A DNA stretch of 64,000 bases from Acanthopleura granulata. Lineage: Eukaryota; Mollusca; Polyplacophora; Chitonida; Chitonidae. Made by a program: the position numbers and the translations under genes. The stretch covers positions 15,886,876 to 15,950,875 of the forward strand of contig JABBOT010000001.1 in the NCBI GenBank assembly GCA_016165875.1. The letters are read 5' to 3'. Of this stretch, positions 12,346 through 25,147 are shown one piece after another; the first letter of the stretch is position 1; every line of letters begins with the position of its first letter. The notes under the pieces were generated by a model. It was not told the DNA's origin, ran no database searches, and saw nothing but the letters and a program-made list of their open reading frames with translations.

Positions 12346-12375
12346 TTTCTTCCTGCCAACATAAATAATCTTATT
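12346..12375 (-). other. predicted 3' splice site in the UBOX5 5' UTR
   Basis: On the - strand TTTATGTTGGCAG ends at 12353 and is followed by GAAGAAAATG. This marks the likely start of the coding exon and argues against initiation further upstream. The first exon itself was not located. Confidence 0.5.
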
Positions 12376-12439
12376 TACCTCATGAAGAAATAACATATGC
12401 ATGCACGACAGATTCTCACATACTCCCACGTAAACACAT

Positions 12440-12890
12440 CATTATTTGTGCTAGAGGCTATTTATTATGTCCCCCTCATTAAGAGGTGAGACATATAGCG
12501 ATCGCTTTTTCCGTCCGTCCCGCTCAACTTTGTGCAGAGCATATCTCAGCAACTATTACGCATAGGATTCCCAAACAAAGAATGCAAAATGACCTGAAAC
12601 TGTGCACTGTCAGGTTGTTTTTCCACATTTCAATCTATTTTAGAAGTTGTCTGCCCTTGCGCACGTTGCTCAAATTTGTGTATAGCATTCTTGAACTCGT
12701 ACAAAATGTTTAAAATGATCTGAAGTGAAATGTTACTGGATTTAAACTGAGAAGTATGTGCAGAGCATATCTTGGCAACTATTAGGCATAGGATTGTCAA
12801 ACCCATGCACACTGTGCAAACTGACCTGAAGTTGTACAATGTTTCGCATTTCAACCTCTCCCTCAGCCTGCTATTTTTCTTGCCATGCAT
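12440..12890. repeat. unclassified repeat with internal direct duplication
   Basis: The motif GTGCAGAGCATATCTCAGC followed by AACTATTACGCATAGGAT at 12532 recurs at 12760 with few changes, and each is followed by a matching 'tgacctgaa.ttgtac' block. It begins with GTCCCCCTCATTAAGAGG and a TCCGTCCGTCC stretch, features I associate with dispersed invertebrate repeats. No coding capacity was seen. Confidence 0.5.
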
Positions 12891-13094
12891 TTGATGATAT
12901 TGATTCCATACCCCTGTGAAGTATGCCTTTTTTTGTTTTCTTTCATTTGCATCTTAGGCGGGTTGTGCATTTACAACCAAGTGCACTCAGTCTCTTAAAA
13001 ATATATTAATAATGCACTTTGCAAGGGCTGATTGTGCTATATTTATACATTTTGGGAGGGAAAGCGGGGACATACAGTTTTGCAATCTCTTATT

Positions 13095-13315
13095 TGTGTT
13101 TTACGCTGTACTCATGAATATTTCACTTATATGATGGTGGTCAGCATTATGATGGGAGGACGCCGGACAGAGCCTGAGGGAAACCCACGACCATCTGCAA
13201 CCTGGCAAACCAACCGACATATCACTGGAGCTGGAGTTGAACCCACACTGCATACACTGTATTCCATGGGCATTGTACTGCGCTAGCACACAAACAATTA
13301 GGCCAAGAAGGCCTC
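13095..13315 (-). mobile_element. SINE, tRNA-derived family, diverged
   Basis: On the - strand it ends with GAGTACAGCGTAAAACAC. The core GGCGTCCTCCCATCATAAT and GGTCGTGGGTTTCCCTCAGG are recognisable, and the tRNA-like head is badly decayed but ends near GAGGCCTTCTTGGCC. It lies upstream of UBOX5, perhaps in its 5' UTR intron. Confidence 0.8.
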
Positions 13316-13461
13316 ATTTTGCACTACATTGAAAACAGTGTAAAATTAATATCTATGAACAAGCATTGTGGACGGGCTTAAGGAGACCACAACATAATGC
13401 TTTAGGTTACTCATGCACAAGTCGCGCAAAGGGAACCCGTCCAACACTCGGCAGCTGGACC

Positions 13462-13555
13462 TTGATGTCATTTTATTGACATCAAATGTTCCTTTCCCGG
13501 CTCATCATAATGACGTCACATTAAAGACAGCACGATGGTACAATCAATGACGTAA
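13462..13555. promoter_or_regulatory. cluster of CRE/ATF-like sites upstream of UBOX5
   Basis: Four CRE-like octamers lie within 94 bases: TGATGTCA (13463), TGACATCA (13477), a perfect palindromic TGACGTCA (13511) and TGACGTAA (13548). The first two also form an inverted repeat with 9-bp arms and a 6-base loop. CREB/ATF/bZIP factors bind such sites. Placed about 1.1 kb before the UBOX5 ATG, it could be its promoter if the first exon starts here; this is inference. Confidence 0.35.
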
Positions 13556-13870
13556 GGATGGCTCCCTGCTTCATACTAGTGCCACCTCAGGGGATAAACA
13601 AAAACATGCCGCCCTCCCACTGGGTCCAAGGTGATGGGACACTGGATAATACTGCCATACAGATTTCACAGGTTGCTGATACGCTATAAATTTCTACACT
13701 GTTAGTTTATACTCAGGTATAATCACAATTTTGTCTGCTTTAGATGGAACTGAAAACTTTTTGCTCACGTTTACTTCCCACCCTCCTGAAGATTACCAAG
13801 GTGACGAAATGCTTCCAGAAGCAACAGATCAAGTTAACAGGGGTCATGCTATACTGATATCTATGTGTTG

Positions 13871-14109
13871 TATTTATTTTATGGTGTTTTACGCTGTGAT
13901 CCAGAATATTTCACTCACACGACAGCGGGTAGCATTATGGTGGGAGGAGAAACCCACGACCATCTGCAGATTGCTGGCAGACCGTCCTACGTAGAGTCGG
14001 AGAGCCAGCCAGCATGAGCTGGAATTGAACTCAAAGCGACCGCATTGGTGAGAGGCAACTGGGTCACTGCTCCGCGGTAGCACGCTAATCCCTCGGCCAC
14101 GGAGGCCCC
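13871..14109 (-). mobile_element. SINE, tRNA-derived family
   Basis: Nearly full length. The head GGGGCCTCCGTGGCCGAGG is at 14109 and the tail ACAGCGTAAAACACCATAAA is at 13871 on the - strand. The core carries a deletion where other copies have CCGGGCAGAGCCC. Confidence 0.88.
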
Positions 14110-17100
14110 ATTATATGAGTTATATATTGTAGGGAAGCTGCTTGTGGCGGTATGGCCTGGTACAGCGCGAAAATTTAACTATTTCTGTGGTTGAGGTTAA
14201 CGAATTTAGAACATCAATAACATAAATGGTAAGGAAAATCAAGGCGCAACCTGTGCTCCTCTCTCATACACACTGATTCACGTAAATGTATGTAGTGTAA
14301 ACGCAACACGGCACAAGGGAGATAACTTTGTACAGTTTTTGTTCGATCAGCTGTAGGAAGACAATCTTGATGTAGTGAGAAAGAAAATTTTTGATTTCGC
14401 CCGACATGCCAGCTGATAGTCTGACATGTTTAATATGCAATCCTAGTCCGTACACACCTACCTACGCCACCCCCCCTCCCGTCACTTTCCAACTCTTCCA
14501 TAGCAACTTGTCATCACAAACCATTATACCAACCTGTCCTCTGTTATGATGAACCAGGGGGCGCCAGCAGTAGTCAACGTTTTCCTACACAAGAGATGGC
14601 GTCGGCAAACTGGAGATAAACACTAGCAGAACGTCGCTTACATCAACAACCATTCGAAAATAAATATCTCTTCTTGAACGTTAATCAACTTTGATACATG
14701 TATGATATGTGGAGCACGTTGAAGTGGTGGCAATGATTAAGTGGGCCATTTTTGTGCGTAGAGCTTTCACTATGGGGTGTCGTTACAAGCGCTGTTTATT
14801 CCCTGTTTTCAAAGTTTAAAAAACATTTTGATACAAATCATTTTTCTATTTTTGAAAATCATATTTTAAGCTTTAGAAATCATTTTCTAAGCTTGAAAAG
14901 TATTTTTAAAGCTTTAAAAAGAAGGAGTAAATAGCACAACGGACCCCATACTTCACATCATATTAGACCTATAATAAGAAAAGCATGTATGGGGGCCACG
15001 GTGTTATACAGTACAGGTATAGCTGGGTGACGTGACCTGTATACCTGTGGTGTCGTCGGCAGGAATGTTCGTGTTGTAAAAAGATTTAAAGGCGAACGTC
15101 TGAAAGGACCGAATATAAATTTAAGCTATCCCTGGTGGGCCGAAATTCATATATGAACACTGGGACCGTCTTGTTCTACGCGTGGGCCTCTATGTAGGCT
15201 TGTATAGGCCGGTCATCCTGAGGTGGTGTAAAAAATGTTGGATCCGGAATTTTATTATTTTTACTTTCTTTATTTTCACTTTCTAAGCAGGGGTCATGAC
15301 TTTTTTCAGACTTTCTATGTAGGGACATACTATTAACCGTAAACAAGAAAGAGGAATTGCCGCCTTATTGTTTTCTTTGAAGGCCTAGCTATAAATGTCG
15401 CTGTGTAGTACAGTTTTTAGTTCAACAATCCCAGTTGTGCTCTTTGTAATGAAGATCACTTCATGTAGGACCATGATTCTGTGACCGAAAATACTATTAC
15501 GACAAAATTTTTTTAAACTTTTTTTTTCTTTCTTTTTCTGCCAAATTTCAATGCCTACTTTTGCACACACACCCTCTCCCCCCTTTTATGTTGCTTGGTC
15601 CCTATAAGAACAAATCTCTGAAAGTCTGGCATAGGACCATTCCAAACTTATCTATCCTTCTCCAGATTGATGTCACCTAGACTGTGAAAGGTCTTTCTCC
15701 GCGGCGCTTCATCGCTTCGCTCAACATCTCCACGTTTGATGACACCTGCCGTTACTGTCTTTGATGAACGCTCATTATGGCGGTCAAGCGAACATTGTTC
15801 ACGCGTCTTCACCTTTGTAGGCCTAACTTACAGCAAAATTAATATTTAACATTCCGATCGCTTTTTAACTGTCTGGAAATTGTGGGTGGTTACACCGCAG
15901 ACGGTTAACCACAATGGAAACCTTTGTTTTGAACGAACACACATGAATGAAATATTAAATCTAAATTTACGGATGAAAATATTGTTCATGCATGCAAAAG
16001 ATGATAGGCCAATATGTGAGCTGATAAAGGCTTATATTTGGGACCAGTTACATAGGCTTGCTTTCAAGACAAAATAGTTGACACGTACAAAAAATGCGCC
16101 GATTGAATTGTTTTGCTTGATGTAAGCGATGATCTGTCCTAGCTTGGAGCAGCTCTCTCCTGACGCCGGTCTCAGTGACGGCTGTACTGATGACATCTCT
16201 ACCCGCAGATGCACACAAACGCACGAACGCCGTATAGCACCAACTAACATCATACGGCCAAGTGCCTACTACATATTAGATCGTATGTACCCACATCCTG
16301 TGGGATTTATGCTTGTTTTGATCCCATGAAGGGCCTGTGGCCAAGGATCTGTATTTGTACAAGGACCTGTACGAGGTCTTTTGTCTCTGTCTATCTATTC
16401 AAGTCGGCCTTGGTAAAATGATACCTTATACCGACGGCAATAGGGCTGCAGTGGACCTACAGAAACAATAACCGTCGTTACTTTGTCCTTTGTTTAACCA
16501 ATATTCGAAGAAATTTCTTATTCACCAATAGATACCAAAACCAGATGAATCAGTGTGTTGACTACTCACACACTAAAGCAACTAATACTGTATGGAAGCA
16601 AATCTGGATGCTAGGCCAATTACAGGTACCGATTTTTTTTACATGTATAAGCTTCGACGTTTGCTTGTACCTGATTCATGACTGTTTTATAGTTCGTACC
16701 AGTGTATCTTGTGTTCTCATGCGCAAAGCATATCGGCCAAACCACGATAAATTTGGTGCTGGAGTAAAGCCAAATAGCTAATCAGGGATCTATCCCCGGC
16801 AGCCATTTCTCCCGTCAGGCCAAATCGGAGTGCCATTCCAATGTTTTTTTGAATCAGTCAGATCTTCGACCTGTATTTAATAGCGTATAGAAATGTGACT
16901 TATGTCAAGGTACTCTGGTTTCTTCCACTCACAATGCTGACTGCCTTCCGCATATTTGGGCTATGTAGGTCAAAGTAAAGAGAAAAAAAAGTGAGTATGG
17001 AGTTACAATAATTCATTGTCCAAATGACAGTAATAGTTAGGATGGATGTTTATGCCTTTGAGAAACCTTAGCATTCTAAACCCACTAAGTTAATGCCGGA

Positions 17101-18167
17101 TTTAGCTGGCTATATGTATTTGCCAAGTAATACGCTGTCTGTTAAGACTTGGTGTATATTATGCAGCCTACTTTATTTGTTTCGTTAATTACAAGCCGAA
17201 TTAATAGTATAGCCTGTTATATCACAAAATCCTTGCCAGCATACATTGATAGAGGCCGGCACAGGTCTTTATTGGCGGGTATTAGCGAACGGAAAACTGA
17301 CAAAGAGACGCTATTATATTAGGCGTAGGTATGTCATTATGTTTTGTGAGATTTATTTTTAGTCCTCTCCTGAAGTTGAAATAAGAATAATCAAAAATGA
17401 GCAGGTATAAGCCATAAACAAGTTGTCGTCGTTAAGGTCACGACCCTCGCGAGAAGTCACATCTTTCACAACATGTCAGGTCACTTAAGAGAAATCTGAC
17501 AGGACGCCTCCAAACCCTTCAAAGTGAGGGTGTTGGGGGGCAGGGTGTCAAGGCGTTTAGTGCATTTTGTGCAAAACTTGGGGATTTGAGCGTACGTGGG
17601 TAGCTTAATTGATTATGGAGGATTCATTGGCCCAGAATTAAACCACTGGACCGTCCTTTAATGACATAATTCGACAGCACCACTGAAACCACCCTTGCAT
17701 CCATTGCTGCTGAATTTTAGAGAATCACTAGGCTGTTGAACAGGTTATGTGAAACAGATGTACCACACATTGTTGTAATATTGTTGGTTAACAGTTTTGT
17801 TCAGAAATCATTCGTTTACCAATACGGAATGTCCTCTGTGGATACTGTTGCCGTTCACAAAGTTTGCATGCAGGAGTTGAAAGCTGCACATGTATGACAT
17901 ACACGTGTCAGACAGTGTCTTATTGGACCCTGCTCACTCATATCGGGTTAAACATCAAGCTCTTCGCAACCGATGGTCCCTTCATCCCACCCCACCCCCC
18001 CTCCCCCGGCCTCCAAAGCGTATATAGACTGCGGAATTAAATTCGGAGGTTCGTCAGGTATACGGCTATACCTATACGGCTATTGAAGTTGTTTTTGCGG
18101 TGCATGCCCTATCAAGCAGGCGTTGTGGTGCAGGTGTAGCGTAGGTCCGGCATTTAGCAATATTCGT
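14110..18167. other. unassigned intergenic DNA
   Basis: No gene recognised. 14790-14935 is a series of diverged AAGCTTT/ATCATTTT-rich short repeats that keeps an open frame by composition only. 15660-15810 is locally CpG-richer. The frame at 16129-16329 shows no motif. The right edge (18030-18090) carries AATTCGGAGGTTCGTCAGGT, which resembles the end of the alpha module in the 51-64 kb repeats. Confidence 0.45.
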
Positions 18168-21100
18168 GCATGCACTAAAGCTTTTGACTGTAATCGCCAG
18201 ATTTTTTCTCTTCCAACTGGAAGGACAGTGTGAATTGCGTTTGGAATTTTCATGGACAAAAATGTTCAAAGAAAGACCTTCTAGAATTGCAGTAAAACTC
18301 CACATTGGTCGGGTTGTGACCGCTTTGTAGCCAGGATCAAAAGTACACGTCCATCGAGGATGTAGCACAGCTCCTACCATCAGTCATCCGCCGGAAGCTC
18401 TTGGCCTCTAGTAGTCACAGAGAACTACTTTCCTTGATATTGGGTAACAGTTCATGGCCCCTGAGGGAAGGAAGAGGCAGGCAGAGTTAAGTTTAATACG
18501 GAGAGGTATCACGATGTCAATTACACTGTAGACAACCGGACGTTTCTGATATGAGAATTAACTACTGTGAGACAGGGTTAAATAGGAGCCATAGAGGTAA
18601 AGACAGAGGATGTGTGGATGACCAGATTGTTTCCCAGGAGCTCAGTTCTTCCTCTTTGATCAGTCTCTTTGGCAAATCCGGCATGCCTGGCACAGTTGTA
18701 CTATTAACACTCGGATCCACTTCGTGAACCAGTGCAGCAGAAACATTATCTGTGCTGTGATAAGTCTTGCCGTTTGATGAAGCACAGGCAAACGGATTTC
18801 GGATGTGTTTGACGCCCATCAAAAGCCGATAGGGTGTTATGAGTAACAAAACAACATGACCTTCGGCTTTGGGACATTTAGCAACCACGTTAAACATAAA
18901 ACGAGCGCAAAACGGCAGTAGCGCATAGCGACATCCCGAAAATGGTTTATTGTTTTGCACTCCGGCAATATGGTCTTTAAGTTATTAAATTATGTTCAGT
19001 GATGGAATGTCAAAATATTTACATACCAACAGCGCGTCTAATAGAGCTGGTTTTTGTCTCTAATAACCCACTGTCAACAATAATGGAGACGAGAAGTCAA
19101 CAACTGACGCGCATTTAATATTTTCGCATTCTAAGCTGTAACAAGAAGCTCTCTCTGTCGGTCGGACAGGCGGTGTGTCATTTGTTTGACACCCTATCTT
19201 TTAATATGGGCCATTCACTTAACCAGGGGGAGTTTGATGAAATGCGGATATCTTGGCATTAAATTTGTGCGGTTAAGTCGCTTATCAGCATTAACAGCCG
19301 TGAGAGTGTCCTTGTTTCATTTTTATTCGATATTTCCTATCATTCTATTAGCTTTGTCGCCTTGGTGGCAAATGTGTTCACTTGTGAATCGCTAGGGCTC
19401 CGGCATTCGGGATCATCATGTTTAAAATCGGTCTTGGGCAGGAAAGAAAATATCGCCGCTCTCACGCGCAGTCCTTGGGGTCTTGGCCGCAATAAGCGGC
19501 CGACAACGTTCGTTTGGGCAATGTTCAAGACCACGGACTTGTCTTTCGCCAATACTATTCGATGTGAGTATTTGCACTGGTACGTCACACGTGGAAAAGC
19601 CAGTTAGTAACTTGCCAAAGGTAATCAGTGGTCTCCACCGGGAACTCCGGCTTCATACGACTGAAAAAACTCACAAGCATTATATGAGTGATATATTTAT
19701 GAGTAAGGCATTAAACAACAATCTCTCAGATAACAAAGACGTTGTTACATCACAGTCCTTTCTCAAACAGAATGGACTTTGTTCTGTCGGAGCCTCAGTC
19801 CCACTCCAAACAGAGACATCAACAAAATTTAGTGACAGAAATTAACACGATTACCCGCATTGTCTGGTTCCCAAACCATACCCTAGCCTTCACGGGTGCA
19901 GAGGTATTCTTGGTCTGTACTTAGGCCCTCAGAGGACATGTTGGAGAGGATTAACTGCAAGCTGCGTCGATGACCAATAGAGCCCATACACTAACTCATT
20001 ACCGATTATCAGCCCATATCCCAACATCCCATGGGTATATCTGGTTGGATCAAAGTTGTCCAGATTGTCTAGTATGGGCCCTGCCAGAGGGATTCAAGAA
20101 TAAGTACCCTAACTATGAAAGCCGATGCAGGAGACTTCGTTAGCCCATAAAGTGAGACTCTGCTAGTGCAAACCTCTATAACAAGCCCGCCCAGATGTTT
20201 CTTATACATTTATCTGACAAATTATCCAAGCCTATACAATTTGCAAAGCAATCGACGACAGAAGTGACCCCCTAATTATGTAAAGTCCATTCATATGAAG
20301 AAAGGTTTTGGACTGTTAAAACAGAGTTAGCAGTCATCAATGACAAAATATGCATCCGATGTATTGTACATATGAACTGCTTTTACTTTATTGTAATTGA
20401 AGTTGGCGTCAGTGACTAAGGTTGACGAAGAAGTGTAGACAAGGATAGAATTCTGAGTGCAGAAAAATTATGATGTATTAAAGTTTGTAAATTCATCAGT
20501 AATTACGTTTTAAGTAATTTATTAACTTTGGATTTGAAACAGAAACAAAGGCTGTAAAGCGAGGTTGCTGTCCATCTTACACCCACATGGCATTGCTGCA
20601 GGCGGAGTTATGATGGTGTCAAACGGTATTAACATACCGCTATATCTAATGCTCATGAGCTAGAATATCTGTAAAGTAGAACTTTATCCACATGAACTCT
20701 ATATGTAACGATACTGTGATCGTTTCAGGTTCTTACATGCCGCTTTTGTCAAGTAAACAACGAAAAGTAACAAACCGCTTTCAATAATGCGTTTTGTCAT
20801 ATGACTCCTCAACATGTACCACCCTGTTCTAGTTAGCAAGTATCCGCAATGGTCAGGCTTTGAATTACAAACACACAAAGAACTTTCATTAACCCATTCT
20901 GCAAAATTTACTGTCCAAGTGCAGAACCCCATTTTAGCTAGATAGAGTCCCGGTGGCCAGGGCTTGCATTCAAAGCACCACATTCCCGAAACCTTGGCGT
21001 CTGAGAGGCCATGCAGGTTATCAACTGTCCTGGACTTTTCTCTGGACACGTTGGTGATGAATATGATTGGAACTGAGGTGAGAAAAACGCGAAGAAAGGG

Positions 21101-21345
21101 AATTAGTGTCCTAGCCTTGATCAAATGAACGAGTTCTTCCCTGAAGGGGAATAATATATCACCTCTGTACATTTGCAATCAGGATATCCCTGAACGAGGA
21201 GATAATTGTACCTTACACTCCCTATCAGGGTTTTGTACGGCGTCTTTTCTGGCTGTCCACAGACCGATTGGCTTTTGTCAGCATCAGGGAAGCTTTCAGT
21301 TTGTTTACTGGAAGGCTGAGGACGCTACGTCTTTCGCTTCTCCAC
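18168..21345. repeat. segmental duplication, copy A
   Basis: About 3.2 kb that matches copy B in order: 18168-19140 with 22714-23600, 19230-19480 with 24910-25147, and 19605-21345 with 32440-33944. Shared landmarks include ACACGTCCATCGAGGATGTA, CTTGGCATTAAATTTGTGC, ACTAAGGTTGACGAAGAAGT and TTTGTACGGCGTCTTTTCTG. The two longest - strand frames here (18562-18960 and 20699-21178) are interrupted by stops or indels in copy B, so they are probably not genes. 19605-19720 has the 3' end of a SINE-like element (GGCATTAAACAACAATC). Confidence 0.85.
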
Positions 21346-21914
21346 AATTAATATAAAGTAAGCCGTATCGATTTCACAGAAACGATGTAAATACTTAAGT
21401 TTATGAGATGAAGTTTTATTACGTTTTATTGAGTATATTACGTTCAATATGCTGGACATGAGTTTGTGAACACAAACACGATGATAATATCAGGAAAATT
21501 CATTTCCTCAGATCTAATTTTCTTTTTTCATGCTACAAGACTTATGCATTGCGAAGTTTTTAAAATCCTAACCGCAAGCATAGAATTCGTTGTCTTTCTG
21601 ACATACACACCTTCAGAATAGATGATCACAGGGCCTGTTGTCTACATAATCAATAATACCCGTTTCTACAACACAAAAACGTACGTGTAAAATATGGCAC
21701 GTAAAATAAAATCCGTTAAATGTTGACAACCAGATAACTAACCAGGTTAGGCGTGTTTACTGGACTTCGATTTAATAGACTCAGCCCGCAATAGCTTTGA
21801 TGGACGGTTCACAGGGAACCGGAATGTTGCATGTAACTCATCTGTTTTACAGACCGATAGATGAATAGATTGATTTTGGGAAGTACACTCTATAATTACA
21901 GAGCTGGCCTATCG
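21346..21914. other. unassigned spacer between duplication copies
   Basis: AT-rich, no gene or recognised repeat. It ends where the LTR fragment begins. Confidence 0.4.
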
Positions 21915-22590
21915 CTTGAATAACTTCAATACATACATTTGAATAAAATACACAAATAGTACGACTGACAATACTATACAAAAGCAATGTATATAATTAC
22001 AAGATATATAGTTTCTTACTGAGTCCAAATGCTGATGGAACATTCAGACTTCTAAATGCGAGTCAGTCCACTTAAATATAGAATCCACTGTTCATCGGAA
22101 TTCTCGAATCGAAGAATGAAAGTCCTGTAGGTGATAAACAGTAGTGGGTACGGTACGCCAACGATGGTTTATATCCAACTGCCTTCAAAGGTGTAACTTC
22201 TCAGGGCGGACGGGTGGACAATAGCGTCCGTGATGCCGAACTGGTGATGTAGGTTTCAATCCTCGGAAATTTACACAAAGTCACTTTCAGGGTAAACTGG
22301 ATTGAAATGTACGTAATCGTACAAGGACACATTGAGCGATACAAGTTCCAAAGCTGTCTCAAAACAAAATAGCAAGTAGCAAAACACAAGCTCACAAGTA
22401 CAAAATGAAGAATATCCAATGGCGTGAGTTCCTCTCCAATCCCAACAAAATCCTTCAAAGTGGACGTAAATGTGACTGCTTTCAAATGGACATGAGTAAA
22501 TGACTGCAAGCTTTACAACTTCGTCGCTTATATTTATAGGCTAACCTAAGGAGAATTCTGGATGGTTTGAACGTAAACATGTTTACAACA
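21915..22590 (-). mobile_element. LTR family X, truncated copy
   Basis: Shares long blocks with the complete copy at 46958-47876: TTGAATAACTTCAATACATA, the GTCACTTTCAGGGTAAACTG block, AACACAAGCTCAC, and a TATAAATATAAGCGACGAAG promoter-like block on the - strand. Both LTR ends are missing. It borders copy B of the duplication. Confidence 0.75.
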
Positions 22591-23697
22591 CAGACTTTCG
22601 ACCCAATAATCGCTAAAAACTTTACATACATTACATAAACGTGTGACAAACTCTCATACTGGGCCTTGCTGACTTCCATAGATTAATTTTTCTCCGTCTT
22701 CTGGTGATACGTTAGAATGCACTGGACTGCGATCTCCAGATTTTTGCTCCTCTAACCGAAAGGGCAGAGTGAACTGCGCTTAGAATTTCCATGAACAAAG
22801 ATGATCAAAGAAAGACCCTCTGAACTGGCGTCCAAACTCCGGCATTGATCAAGTTGTGGCCGCTTTGTATCCAGGACCAAAATTACACGTCCGTCGGGGG
22901 TGTAGCACAGCTCTTCTCGCCATCACTCATCCACCGGAAGCGCATGGTCTTTTGTAGTCAAAGAGGACTTCGTTTCTTCGTTTAGTGGGTAACAATTGAT
23001 CGCCCCTGGGGCTAGAAAGGGGCTCTCAAAGTTAAGTGTAATACGGCATGGCCTCATAATGTTAATTACACGGTAGACAACCGGAAGCTGCTATAAGAAT
23101 TAATTACTGAGGGACAGGGTTAAATACAAGCCGTAGAGGTAAAGACAGAAGATGTGTGAATGGCAAAACTGCCTCCCCAGAGCCGCGCACTTAATACTTC
23201 CTCTCTGATCAATCTCTTTGGCAAGTGCAGCATGTGTTATAATGGCACTCCTGTGCTATCATCTCCGGAATTCACTGCATGACCCAGTGCATCAACAAAC
23301 ATTATGTGATGCTATAAGTCTTGCTTTTTGATGAAACACAGACAAACAACCTCTGACATAAAACAAGCGGAGATTCGCAATAGTAGCGACAACCCGCAAA
23401 ATGTTTTGTCTTTTTGCACTCTTAAAAAGTCCTCTTGAAGTCAATGATTTATATTACATGATGGATGTCAAAAGTTTGACAGACCAACATAAGGACAAAT
23501 AGAGCTGCTTATTGTCTCTAAAAACATCTACGTTAACGTTAACGACAACAAAAAATTGGCAAATTATGCGAATTTAATGTGTTTTTCATTTGCAGATAGT
23601 TAGCGAATTTGCACTTTTCTGTGATCTCATTCATAGAAATTTACATCAATACGACCTGTAAGTATACAGGTATACGGGACACATGTGAAAAGGTTGC

Positions 23698-24655
23698 ATT
23701 AATTTGCCAAAGGGACAGGCGCTTTACCTCGGGCACTCGGCCAATTAACTTGCCAAAGGTACAGGTGGTTTACCAAGGGCACTCCCGCAATTATTTACTT
23801 GGTTTACTTCATTGGTGTTTTACGCCATACTCAAGAATATTTCACTTATACGACTGCGGCTAACATTATGGTGGAAGAAAACCGGGCAGAGACCAGGGAA
23901 AACCAACGACCATCCGCAGGTTGCTGGCAGACCTTCCCAGGTGCGGCTGGAGAGGAAGCCAGCATGAGCTGGTCTTGAACTGACAGCGACCGCATTGGTG
24001 GAAGGCTTCTGGTCACTGCGCTGCGCTAGCGCGTTAACCGACTGAGCCACGGAAGTCCCCTCCCGTCATTAACTTGCCAAAGGTACACGTGGTTCACCGC
24101 GGGCACTCCCGTCATTAACTTGTCAAAGGTATAAGTGATTTACCTCGGGCATTCCCGTCATTAACTTTTCAAAGGTACAGCTGGCTTACCTCGCGCACTC
24201 CCGTCTTTAAATTGCCAAAGTACAGGTGCTTTACTTCGGGCACTCCCATCATTAAATGTTCAAAGGTACAAGTACTTTACCTCGGGCTCTCTCGTCATTA
24301 ACTTGTCAAATGTACAGCTGCTTAACCTCGGGCACCCCGTCATTAACTTGCCAAAGGTACTAGTGATTTACGTCGGGCACCCCGTCATTAACTTGCCAAA
24401 GATACAAGTAATTTACCGCGGGCATTCCCGTCATTAACTTGCCAAAGGTACAGCTGGTTTCCCTCGGGCTCTCGTCATTAATTTGTCAAAGGTACAGCTG
24501 GTTTACCTCGGGCACCCCGACATTAAGTTGTTTAGGGACAGCTGGTTTACCTCGAGCACTCGCGTCATTAACTTGCCAAAGGTACAGGTGTTTATCTCAG
24601 GTACTCCCGCCATTAACTTGCCAAAGGTACAACTGATTTACTTCGGGCACTCCTA
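23698..24655 (+). repeat. minisatellite, ~46-bp unit, about 15 copies
   Basis: The unit begins ATTAACTTGCCAAAGGTACA and continues with GGTGGTTTACCTCGGGCACT and CCCGTC. I count two units before and thirteen after the SINE that interrupts the array, each 44-47 bases. Apparent open frames across it are repeat translations. The unit resembles the 3' part of a SINE-like sequence at 19605 and 32446 (TTGACAAAGGTAACTGGTGA). Confidence 0.93.
23812..24060 (-). mobile_element. full-length SINE inside the minisatellite
   Basis: On the - strand: head GGGGACTTCCGTGGCTCAGT, core GGTTTTCTTCCACCATAATG, tail GAGTATGGCGTAAAACACC. It is one of the best kept copies and lies between minisatellite units 2 and 3, so it is younger than at least the first expansion of the array. 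Confidence 0.92.
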
Positions 24656-25147
24656 TTTCCTCCTCTCATAAATCCGACCATTGTGGTATAAATGAAACAT
24701 TGCTAAATATGGCGTTTCAAGAGCATTCAAATAAATTAATCAACCCAAAACTATACTCCACAAGATATACCGTTGCTATGGAAAGCATTCGTGATAATCC
24801 CAGGCAATTTGTACCCCATATCTGAAAGGTCGGTAGGTGTTATATGGGCGTCTGATCGACTGATCTTATATCTAGTTTTACATACGCACGCTGATAATTT
24901 GTGGAGAGCTTGTCGGAATGTGAATATCTTGGCATTAAACTTGTGCTGTTAAGGAGTTATAAACATTAACAGCCGTGAGAGAATCCTTGTTTCCTTTTTA
25001 TACTGCATTTTGCATCATTGTATTAGCATGGTCATGGGGTAGTAGTTAAGATATTTATCTTTATCGGTCTCTAGGATGGGATCATCATGTTTAAAACCAG
25101 CATTGAGCCGGCAATTTGTAGCCTACCCCGCCCGTTTGCAGTTCCCT

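Larger units (their letters stand above)
22714..25147. repeat. segmental duplication, copy B, left part
   Basis: 22714-23600 and 24910-25147 align with 18168-19140 and 19230-19480 of copy A, at roughly 75-85% identity by eye. The 1.3 kb between is the minisatellite and SINE, absent from the same place in copy A. It ends at the retroelement nest. Confidence 0.85.

Noticed and set aside
12346..12429. 28-codon upstream extension of UBOX5
   Set aside because: No ATG, and a 3' splice site lies between it and the conserved start; the conserved family sequence begins at the ATG at 12345.
18562..18960. 132-codon - strand frame in copy A
   Set aside because: Not open in copy B; no recognisable domain.
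20699..21178. 159-codon - strand frame in duplication copy A with hydrophobic stretches
   Set aside because: The homologous part of copy B (33290-33790) has single-base and larger indels that break the frame; no splice or start context.
24439..24671. Repetitive peptide (LPKVQL-type repeats) on +
   Set aside because: Translation of the ~46-bp minisatellite.
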